Below, one piece after another: positions 48,530-59,433 of a DNA stretch of 64,000 nt. This DNA comes from Xiphophorus maculatus (Eukaryota > Chordata > Actinopteri > Cyprinodontiformes > Poeciliidae). The position numbers were made by a program, and so were the translations under genes. The notes below the pieces were generated by a model. The model did no database searches. It saw only the letters and a program-made list of their open reading frames with translations, and had not been told where the DNA came from. The stretch spans positions 12,140,272 to 12,204,271 of the forward strand of contig NC_036446.1 in NCBI RefSeq assembly GCF_002775205.1, read 5' to 3'. Position 1 is the stretch's first letter; each line of letters begins with the position of its first letter.

Positions 48530-49090
48530 ATTACAAATGTGCGCAAATCTTTTTCTATATTCTGCTAATGCAAAAAAAAACAAAAAAAAAACAAACCCAA
48601 AAGAAACACAACTTTGCAATTGCAGTGTTTCCATTAAATAAGAAATTAAATTAAAATCACATGTGAATAAGCTGGTTCATGCCATAAGTTGTTAAAAATC
48701 ATGGCGGCGATGGATGTAAACTATTACTTGATACATAAGGGTGCACCGATTTATCGGCCAGCCGTTTTCCTTAATTTTGGGAGATTGGCTGTTAATTGCA
48801 TGTGAAGCCAATCTTATCTATTTCAGCAAAGGTCTTAAAGTCAACCGCTGTCCTCTTCTGCTCTCCGGTTAGAGAGGTTTGACTGACAGGCCGGTCCTCC
48901 AGGTCACTTTTGTGGTTAACAATAGTCACCATACTGTTGCCAACTCAGTGATTTTCTTCCTATATTCAGAAACATTTCATACAAAAAAAAATTGGTATCA
49001 CCCACAATCTGAATCAGCAGGTCAGGCCTTTATAAAATTGGTAATTACTGATTCGCCAGAAAACTGCAATCGGTGCACTCCAAATGATAT
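48530..49090. mobile_element. Two small inverted-repeat elements in itsn2 intron 1
   Basis: About 48525-48690 is a fragment of the GTGTTTCCATT family. About 48739-49082 is bounded by GGGTGCACCGATTTATCGG and GCAATCGGTGCACTCC, inverted with two mismatches. No target duplication is clear. Confidence 0.5.
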
Positions 49091-49156
49091 GCATTCATAA
49101 TTCAACCATGGTGCTAAAACTCATCATCTATCAACCATCATCCTTCCTGTTGTCTC

Positions 49157-50423
49157 TAGGCCTGTCACGATAGCAAATTTTGCTGAGCGATTAATTGTCT
49201 CAAAAAATTATTGCGATAAACGATAATATTGTTTGAAGACCTTTTTACACTGATGTAATGGAAATGACGTAATAATGCATGTGATTTCCTGCCAAAGATA
49301 GATACACTTTATTTTCAAAAGAACACTAAACACTGGAACTGATAAACAAAATAAACAAAACAACCAAAAACAAAAACAAAATGGATTCTCAGTCTCCATT
49401 AACAAAAAATGTACTTGATAAAAACTAAACAACATAAAGCCAAAGTGGAAATAAATACTGCATTCAACCTAAAGAGTGCAGATTATGAAGTCTGTATATT
49501 ATGTTGCCCTTCAGTAATAATTAGATTTAAATGGAAAAGATGGGCACATCGACTACCTGATGCAATAGTTCACACTAACAACAATCTTAGAACTTTGGTC
49601 TTTCTAAGATTGTGTGGTGTGTTATGGTAGATCGTTGTTGCCGCTCCGATCTAAATCAGGGGTTTTTCCCCGACTGGGATCCTTAACGCAGCCTGTTGAA
49701 TGTGACAGGTAGCCAATCAGAAAGCGCGGATTCTCCTCTATGCTTTCTGAAGGGAAATTACGGAGGGGAATCCCAAACAGCTGACACGGCGCAACCCGAA
49801 GTCCAGCGGACATTGGAGATGATATGTGGAAACAACATTAATGTTTATTCAACATGCAAAGAATATAGAAATGACAAGAGGAGGAGTTGGAGCGAAATTC
49901 CTGCCACAGTTGATAAACCCGGTAACTTTTCAGTTCTTCGTTAACGTGACGTAAACGGGTTATAATGATTTTCATTCAGTCAGGACTTTACGCTGACACT
50001 AGCCACATGCATTGCAGGTAGATTGTAGTAAAGCATTGATTAATGCCTGGTTTTAAAATTAGTTCACTGGACTTGTAGCCATTATTTTGTGCCCATTGTT
50101 GGAAACCACACGGCAGGACCGAACCCGATCGAACCGTTATAGCTAGGATTTCTGTCGGCTAATATGTGGTCTCGGGTTTTGAAAATGGGCCGACAATCCG
50201 CCGACAGCTCTAAGATCCTGTAGTGTGCGCTGGGCTTTACACTAAGGAAATGAGGAAGGGAGGAGTCAGTGGAGAACACCGGAGCAGAGCCCTTTTTCAT
50301 TCAGTGTCATTAACAGAAAGAGAAAAAGGCCGGAAGAGACGATAATGGCGATAATTGAAATGACGTCGATAGTTTTAATTTATCGTACGATTAATTGATT
50401 TATCGTTTATTGCGACAGGCCTA
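49157..50423. mobile_element. 1.27-kb hAT-like element with perfect 8-bp target duplication
   Basis: The termini TAGGCCTGTCACGATAGC and TTATTGCGACAGGCCTA are inverted. GTTGTCTC flanks both sides (49149-49156 and 50424-50431). The interior has several short open frames but no transposase that I can recognise. CACTGGAACTGATAAACAA links it to the remnants at 2010 and 16480, and 56040-56125 is a stray end. It lies in the presumed first intron of itsn2. Confidence 0.9.
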
Positions 50424-53384
50424 GTTGTCTCCTTCATCCTTTTTTTTTTTTACCGTTGGTCATGTGACTTGGTTTATGCAAAAGAAGTGTTTTGAAACCT
50501 CTGAGAAACCACTTCATCCTAGAGCAAGAACGTTTTATTCAAAAACATGTTTTTTTTCTACAACTGTCTTGTTTCCATTAAGCAAATTTTATTCATTCAA
50601 TTTGTGCATTTTTATGGTTAATGGAATCGTAGCTTCTTTCATACTTTGCAAATAGCTCAATTTTCTGGCAGCAGAGACGATATTTCACAGTAACATTTCC
50701 TGGATGAGTCCATCAGTTGGCAAGCACTGCTAATCCACCTCATTTGGTTTTGCCACTCCACTTGAAATCTCTGTTGGACTGAAAGCCAGAAAGAGAGAGA
50801 GAGTGATGTTGGGGTTAAGATAATAATAAGATCAGATAAAAGTAACATGAAGTTGTTTTTGAATATGGCTGCATGATATTACGTCAACATGTAATAATGA
50901 TGTTATTGTTTGCTATTGTGATGGTATTAGTTGGGTTTAATAAAACTGTTTCTTAATCATTTCTTTATTTTCCATCAAAGCTATGTGAGTTTTAGCTATA
51001 TAGTTAATAAAATCTCCTTCTGTCGAAACATCTGCGTTTAACTGAAGCAGAGAAGCTGTGTCAGCGCTGTGGTTGTGGGTAGAGAAATCTTATTGGTAAA
51101 TATCCGTTATCAGCCTTTATAGCAATATTAATATTGAATGTCGATATTGGCTCAAAGGGTAATGTCTTGCCTTGAAATAAGTTTGGATTCAGCTAGAATT
51201 GTTTTTTAAATAACAAATGATAGGTTAATCCTAAAATTAAGAGAGAAATTCTTCTTGATATTTGCAGGAATCTGCACCTTAGTTGGTCTAATTAAGCATG
51301 AACACAGCTGGATTTTTTCTATATAGGTACTTGAAGACGTTAGCTGATTTTTTTTTTTTTTTTACCAACCTCTGCTCATCTTCCGGTATGATGTTTCAAC
51401 ATCCAACTTCGCTTTTCTGCTGGTGTTGTTTTCATTGTGGTTAGAGTGTTTTTATTATATTAGACCACAATCAGAGAGACTGGTTATTTTATAGCAGATA
51501 AATCAAACTGCAATGTGTTGCTATGTTTGCACTTGTACTCATTATATTGCAATAATCTACAAGTTTACAATCTCACAAACATAAGGCTGTGGAAATGCAA
51601 AACAACCACTGAAAGACATAATGAGGGATTTAAAATGCGCAAATCAACCAAATCTGAGACAAAGTTTAACCCAAAATAACCAGTTAAAACATGGAAAAAC
51701 TGGGAAAAAATATTCCATCCAAAATAAGTCATATTGACTATAAAGAGACAGGCTGGAAAATTTTCATTTGAGCAAGACATAAACGGTTAAAAAATTAAAG
51801 ATGTACCAATCAATCTGCTTTGCATCTGAATCTGTTTTTATTCTTGACTGGCTGTTTGGTCCGAATACTCATTATTCCTACTCAATAAACTTTTGACATG
51901 TCAAAAATAAAAAATTCCCACTATTCACAAACTCAACGTAAATGTATTGTATTTCTTGATTTTTTTGTTGGATTTAAAACTTTTTTATATAATCTGTAGT
52001 AGTTGCAGTGTTGTTGGTTGTTGCCTATATGGGTCTCGATATTGAATCAACAGCTTTCACGTGACAATGCTCAGGTATCTGTTGAATAATCATCTTTATG
52101 GGATAAATCCACTAAAAAACTAAATATTCTACATTTTCCTCATATTTTTGTCCAATTTTTTGCTAGCTTTATGATAGTTGGTGAGCTTCTCAGAAACTTA
52201 TTTTTCAGAAATCTTCAAATTTTGTTGCCACAATAAAAGCACCTGAGATAATGTTGATCAAGCATTGCAACATGTCCACAGAATGGCTGGAAAACCAGTT
52301 CAAAATACAATTTTTCCCAGTGCTTTCTTCAGTTTATGTGCAAATCAGGGTGGGTCAAAGCAGGGAAGGGCAAGCCTTGCCTCTTAAAAAAACAGAATCC
52401 AGCAGAACAAACAGTGAAGCTAATCCAATCTTTTAAATCTCAGTTCAAGCCTAGCAAACACCACAGCTGGGTTTCTGCCTAATGGGGAGAAATATCATGA
52501 TTTTTGGTGAATTTATGTCTCTGAAATGCATGAAAAGATAAATGAGACGCTCTCAGAAGGATAAGTCATCAAGCAGAAATAGTGTTGTGGTTTACGCTGA
52601 TGTCATTATTATGAGGTCATTGTGAGAGGCGGCTGAATTTCAATTTCATTTCAGTACTATAGCCAGTTGGACAGTACTTGTTTCTGAGAAAATATTAATT
52701 AAGAGGGAGTGGAGCACAAACGGCTGCTTATTTGCTCAAGTTATTAGATTTGGTTAGAGAAAAAGAAAAAAAAACTGGTAAAATGCTGTGATTTTTTATT
52801 TTTTCTACTTTTCTTGGTCAAATCTCAAAGAGAAAAAGCAAATTAAGCAAAAAGGGGAGATAGCAGGGAAAGCTACATGTTCAGCACTGCTGCTGCTGTT
52901 GAAGCAGATAAGGTCAGAGCCAGCTGAGATATTTATCCAACACTTCTCTGTTGTGTGTATATACTGAGTTAAAGACAGAAACGTCCCGGTCCGAAGCAGA
53001 ACTAATACAGGAGAGGTTTAACCATGAAACCAGATCAAAAGTAGAGACTGAGACCACACTCTGAGGAAGTGGGGTGTTTATTTTACTCCCACTGCACAAG
53101 TTCACCAAGAAGCTTCCTGTGACTTTGGAAAAAATGACTTTCATCTTTTCAGTGAATTAAAGGAAATATGCAAACGCTTATTAATGATGAACTTCAGCTA
53201 ACAATGGCATTTGTTGAGTATTTCTGTGTTATTAGTTAGTTTCTGTATAATAATGCTTAATTTAGAGGGGATATGAAAATGAAAGATGGACTTGCCTGGC
53301 TTTTCTTGATCAGTTTCCAAGTCTGAGGTCTTTATTCAGATTTTTGACTAATATCTACTTCTTTATTTTTTTAAAGACTAGTGC

Positions 53385-54640
53385 AGGGGCATCACATTTT
53401 CATTTTGGTCCATATCAAAGTGTTCTTAAAGGACCGGTTGTGCCAGAATGTATTGATAAAACCAGTTAAACTAATTGGAACAGCTACTTATTAAAATATC
53501 AATAAATAGCTGTTCCTCCAGGATTCTGTGATTTTATTTGTATTTTTTCAAGCAAAATTGTAGATTTTGTGGTACCAATTTAAAAATGTTTAGGAATTTT
53601 TACGACATTTGCTCTAATGTATGATGTTAAATATGACATTTTACTATCCGTATCAATTATGGACTATAAAATCAAGTAAGGCTGAGGCAGTAGTCACTTA
53701 AGTTCAATGTTTTTGTCCAATTTTTTTAGAAAATTTGCAGTAAAATCAGAAAAATTGTGGAGATTTGTTGATTTAGCTTGAATTTTGCAGATTTGTGAAA
53801 AACTGGAAGGACTGAGTCCTGATGAAATTTGGAGTGTAGAAGGCCACATAAAAAGCTACGGCGGGTCAGATTTGGCCAATAAATAAATAAACATTAAACA
53901 GTTGTTTTAATCTCTGGCCTCATTAAAATAAAGTCTCAATATTTCCTAAACTTGTCAGACAATTGTTGCTTTTTTATTTTTTTGGTACAGAAAAAAACAT
54001 TGCACCTGACTGACTTTTTCTCTGAAAATGCTAGCTATCAATCAGTCAGCGTTTGAGTCAAACTGTGAATGCTGGTTATCGTATTAGTGCTGTAATGATT
54101 CCTTGAATGATTCGAGTACCTCAATTATTAAAATTCCTCGTGGAAAATTACATGCCTCAAAGCTTCGTAAAATTGTTTTATTATTTAGCGCACCGCGTTC
54201 CAGGCAGGTGATTATTTATGTTGCACAGCGCTCTCACTTCCATCTATGAGTTTCTGACAAAAATTTTCAAGTTCAGACTTGGGGGGGATTTTATTTGATG
54301 AAAATGTCTGAGTTTTCATTGTTTTTCGGGGATTTGGAAGCGCTCTACACTTAAATGCTTCACCACCTCCGCATGTCTGTGCAAGAGCCATTTCATAAAT
54401 GACATATTAGGAGTCAACATGATTCATATTTCTATTTATGTGCCGAACCGTGACAGCAGTACTGAAACTGGTTCTGGTTTACATTTGAGCAGTGGGGATA
54501 CACGGAGATTACAAAATAGGCAAACATTATTAATGTGAGTGAGAGTTCGGTGACAAAAATAACACACCAGAGTATGGTGTGTTCAGCAGCCACACAGCGG
54601 ATTTGCAGTGGCCAGTTGCTACATGCTACTGTCTACCGAT
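53385..54640. mobile_element. Fragments of two hAT-like elements
   Basis: One starts GCAGGGGCATCACATTTTCA (about 53393) and ends near GTCAGATTTGGCC (about 53877). The second starts TAGTGCTGTAATGATTCCTT (about 54085) and contains GATTCGAGTACCTCAATTAT and CCTCAAAGCTTCG; its far end is not found. Both types look like decayed non-autonomous elements. Confidence 0.4.
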
Positions 54641-57346
54641 TAGTATAAGAGCCTTGGATATGAAAAGGGTTTAGCACATTTGACATTTGTTTGTTTTTAC
54701 ATATTTATGTATATACTTGTTAGTATTACCACTCTTTATCCACCGACATAATCCTACATTTACTACCTGTATAATCCAGACGTATAACAATAAAGGTGTT
54801 TGAAAACAAACATGGATCTGGTGCAGAAACACACATTTTATCAGTGTAAACAAGAATTTAGTCCATTCAGATGTATTCAACTGCAGCCCTGTGTAAATTC
54901 TGCTTTTGGTAATTTTACATAATTTCTTTAGTAATCTGCATCAGGATAGGTTGCACTACTCTGCTTCGTTGCTTCACTATTTGGTAGCCGTCAGCTGATA
55001 AACATTTTCTTCAGTGCTGTTTGTTTTTAGTGTAATTAGAAAGAATGCACTGCGTCACTGCTGGTGTACAGAGAAAGTTGGTTTTCATGGAAAGTGGAGC
55101 TCCAGTAGCTGACCATTGCCCTGATTCCATCTGACTTTATCGTAATGCAAATAGTGACTCATTCAGCAGATCAAGACCTCAGTGTAGACTCAGAGGAAAA
55201 GCGCAGGATGGTTTCTAAAAGTATTTGCATGAGGTTTGCAAAGCTGCGTCTGCCCCTGAAGTCAGCTGTTCTGTAGGTCAGGAAGACGCAAAACCTCAAA
55301 GCAGACAGTCTTAGTGATTCATTAAAAATCCTACAGTGTAAGATTCTCATCAGCTCATCAATCTCACAGCTTAAGACTGATCACTCCAAATACTAAAACC
55401 TCAGAGCTCTGTTTACTTCAGCTTTGGCGAGGCAGAAAATGCTCCAGACTCGTACTTGATGGATACTTGCTCTTGCATTTTGTTTTATCAAATGTGTTTT
55501 TGAACATATTGATTATAAAGCAGTAAAAAGCATCTTAGTTGCCCTGACCTTCTTGCTGATTTAGTAGATCTGCCCACACAGTGACTTATGCTACCTGATA
55601 TCAGAGAGACTTTTCAACCGTAGGAGGCTGCAGTTGGTTGGAGAAAATCCAAAACTTGTTAATTTTATTGTAGTCATGTTTAAATCTGGTGTCAAACAGT
55701 GGAGAAGAGCACACTGGTTGTTATGTAATATTATCCATTAACCACAAGGTCCTTATTGCAAAGTCATCAGGGTTTCCCAGGATGTATTATAAGCCTGGCA
55801 GGCTGCCAGGCTTTGCTTGCTCCCCCACCAGGCTAAGCATTGTTTGTTTGTTTGCAGTTTTGAAGGACAAATATGTTTACTGAGACTTCATAATAAATTT
55901 TTGCGTTTTTGTTCTTTTGTTTTATTTGTCTTGGATATTTAAAATGTCTTCCCAGTTCCTGTGTTAAATGTTCTTCAGAATTTAAAGTGTATTGAAATTT
56001 GAGGATGTTTTCTTGCATTATTATGATGCGTTATATTACTACAAAATAGTTTGAAAACAATATTATCGTTTATTGCAATAACCTCTGGGACCATTTAAAA
56101 TTTGTTATTGTGACAGGCCTAGTTGTATCTGATGGAAAAAATGTATGACATTATATCTGCGTATCAGAAACGTTTTGCTAGCATAGTTGACATTTTCTAT
56201 AATTGTTGGCAATAATGTTGTAGTACCTCAAGGCTCTACAGTTGACCCTCTGATTTTTTATTTTATTTATTTTTTATCAGTTTATTAATGACTTTCTTGA
56301 AGTTTGTGTCCTGAAGAATGTTTTTTTCAATGTCTATAAATGGAGTTGCAGATATTCAAGAATCAGGAAGAAGACCTGATTTAGGAGTAAGAATGAAAAT
56401 GTAGTTTGCTTTAGGAGCAATTTAGCTGCAAAACTTTATAGATGAATTATTTCACATTTGAATTATTGCATCACCTAAATGACGTAATCTTTCCATTTTG
56501 TCGTCATATCTTTCATCTGCCAGGTTTGCAGTTTACCTGACAGTGATTGATGCACATTGACCCATTTTACATAAAATAATTAAATGAATGACTTTTCTGG
56601 GAATTTCAGTTCTGCTTGTCTGCTGTGCAGCTTGCTGCTCATTAACGAACTGGCTGCAGTTTTCCATTAGTGCCAGACTGCCAGTTGTCCACTTTATGAG
56701 CTCTTTATTGATTCAGTAGTTTTATAGTTGGGATGCATACAGATACAACCTCTTACCTCCTTTCACACACCACATGAGCATCATATCTGTCAGTCAAACA
56801 CAAATTGTGGGGATAAACTGTGTTGTATTTATTTTACAAAAGGAGTAAAACTTGAGTGGAAACCTTTGTGCTGGAGGTTTTTGTAACATGCAGCCAAATA
56901 ATTGTCACCACAGGCACAGAGTTATTGATTTTTTTTAAATTAATTTTTTCTGTTTATGACTTCATTTTAGGATTGAATGATCAAACTAGGTAAAAGTTTG
57001 GTTTAGGTTATGGCTGGATGCTTAACTTCAATTCCTTGACCAGTTTGCAGTTACAGAAAAAAATTAAATTACATTTACAAATTTAAATTACAGAAAGTTT
57101 GTTTCAAAAGTTTAAGATCTGAGCCGATCTGTAGGAATATGTTTTCTAAAAATAACCCCATACAAATACATAAGAGGAAAATAATAATTATACATAAACA
57201 AAGAAAAAGAGAAAATAAAAGTTTGTTTATGTAAATTATTATTTTTCTCCTTTCTTGAAATTTGTTGCCAAGCAACACACTCCATAGTTCAGAGTGATGT
57301 CATCAAGCCCAAGGTCCACCATTTTGTTTTTCAAGCATGCTTACAG

Positions 57347-57560
57347 CAGGGGTGTCAAACTCCAGTCCTCGATGTCCTGCAGCTTTTAGATGCACCTCTG
57401 CTGCACCACCTGAATAGAATAATTAGGTCATTAAGGCTCTGGAGAACTGATCTACACAAGGAGGAGGTAATTAAGCCATTTCACTCCAGTGTTTTGTACC
57501 TGTGGCGCATCTAAAAACTGCAGGACAGCGGCCCTTGAGGACTGGAGTTTGACACCTGTG
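57347..57560. mobile_element. hAT-like MITE, relative of 39038-39261
   Basis: The termini CAGGGGTGTCAAACTCCAGT and CTGGAGTTTGACACCTGTG are inverted. The flanks GCTTACAG and CTTTACAG form an imperfect 8-bp duplication. The length is 214 bp. Confidence 0.8.
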
Positions 57561-57698
57561 CTTTACAGCATCAATTTATTTATTAGGTTTCACAATATAA
57601 GGGTTGATTTATTATTTATTGCTACAGGCTAAAACAAACTGGAATAAACTCCTGGAAAATTGTAAAACATCCGAAACACAGAGTTCTTTTAAATCTAG

Positions 57699-58168
57699 AC
57701 CGGGGGTCTTCAACCTGCGGCTCCGGAGCCACAAGTGGCTCTTTGAATAACCCACGATGGCTCTTAATAACTCTGACTTAAATGATAAAGAATCAACTAA
57801 TGTTTCTAAGTATAAATATTAATACCAAATTCTGGTTCAATCAGTTTTTCACGTAATAAGTGGATTTTCTATGACAGAATGACACTAAAAATACCAGTTA
57901 TATTATTTTAAGTTCTACTTTATTTGTAATTAAGTTGGAAATAATGTGCTTTTTTATTTCATCAATTTCCACAGAAAGAAAGATATCAACCTTCCTATAT
58001 TTATAAATCTTTATTCTGAAACTCAAAAACAGAACTAAAATGTGGACCTTTAAAGTTAAATTTTTCCCAAAGTAGCCTTTTATCAAAATAATTTAAATAT
58101 GTGGTTCTGAACAAGTTTTAATTTGGTAATATGGTTCTTAGGATTGTAAAGGTCACAGGCCAATGATA
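57699..58168 (+). mobile_element. hAT-like element, second copy of the 45565-46033 family
   Basis: It begins CGGGGGTCTTCAACCTGCGG and ends GGATTGTAAAGGTCACAGGC. The body is collinear with the reverse complement of 46033-45565. Confidence 0.7.
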
Positions 58169-59412
58169 GACTGAAAGCCCATCTGTTTAGAGTTACCCTT
58201 GAACCATAATCAATAAAACTACTAAACATTTTGATATGTAATGATGGCACTTGGCAAAATGTAATGCTTCAGTAGTTGACTGTGTTCTCTGATTTTGTAT
58301 TTTAGTGTTTTTATGATGTGAAGAAATAACTTTGAACTGCCTTGTTGCTGAAATGTGCTTTACAAATAAACTTGATGGACTGATAAATGTACATTAACCT
58401 TTTTGTGAAATTAGTATCATTGTGGCGTCTACCAGTACCCTTTTATGTGCTGAGAAATTCAGATGAACCTTTTAGCCATGAAATTAAAGAAGTAAAAAGT
58501 GAAAATAAAGGCTGAATGGACAAAATAATAAAGTTAAGAATGGAAGGACAGTTTATTGGACTCAATGAGAGGAGGATCGGCTACAGAGTGATGTGGAGAT
58601 GGATAAGAGACAGATGGCAGGCAGCGGGCCGGTCCCTCCTCGCTGTTTTCTGCCCTTATGAGAGTAACAACCAGACCACAGGCTTCACTTTCACCCTTAT
58701 TATGTTTCCTCTAATTAGCAAATAACTCGTGCAGCAGTAGAGTACTGAAATCATTTATTGGTCTGTAATATCTGCTTCCCTCCTGTGCTTAAATATTAAT
58801 ATATCTCCTTCAATATTGCTTTTCTTGTCTGGGAACATCAACTTTTTTGACTGATGTTTAATGAGGAAATGTTTATCGCTGTTTGGCATCGGACAGGAAG
58901 CTGAGCTGTGCAGAAAGACTTGAGCGTCTGTTTTCTTTGCATTATTTGAGGTGTGAATGCGCTGCATCTTTTTCCTTATTTTGACCATTTCTCAGTGTCG
59001 GTAAATAAAAACTAAATTGTTGCTTGGAATTTCAGAGAGATGTTGTCAGTAATTCATAGAATAAAAGAACAATGTTCATTTTAGTCATACATAAACCAAT
59101 AAAGAGTAAAACCAGAGAACTGATCATTTTAGGTGGCATATTCATTTTTCCAGAGTTGTATATTATTATTATTTCTTGCATTTTGGTTGTGAAGCGTTTC
59201 TCTCTGTGTGGAGAATAGTGAAGCATCTGAAGGGTTTGGGTCTTCGCCAATGTTCCCTGATTGAAGTGCGCAGGAGAAGCCTGTTTACGACCGCTGAGTG
59301 ATCAGAATCGCTCTGCTCTTCCTCTGTGTGTGGCTCCTCGCCCTCCCTCGGTCCTGGCGCTGCTGGGGCAGCTGCAGGTCTGACTGATGGACTGTGACTT
59401 TGTGCTTTGCAG

Positions 59413-59433
59413 ATGGCCGTGAGCTGTAGCTGA
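59413..59433 (+). promoter_or_regulatory. Short upstream ORF in the itsn2 5' UTR
   Basis: Directly at the exon start (acceptor TTTGCAG at 59412), ATGGCC opens a six-codon frame (MAVSCS) ending in TGA at 59431-59433. It is out of frame with the main ATG at 59465, 31 bases downstream. It is short enough to allow reinitiation and could tune translation; no function is shown. Confidence 0.45.

Larger units (their letters stand above)
47710..59412 (+). other. itsn2: Presumed itsn2 intron 1, remaining sequence
   Basis: Apart from the elements listed separately, this 11.7-kb stretch is AT-rich with no coding exon that I could support on either strand. All open frames are short and lack splice context or family resemblance. 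Enhancers cannot be judged by eye. Confidence 0.4.
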
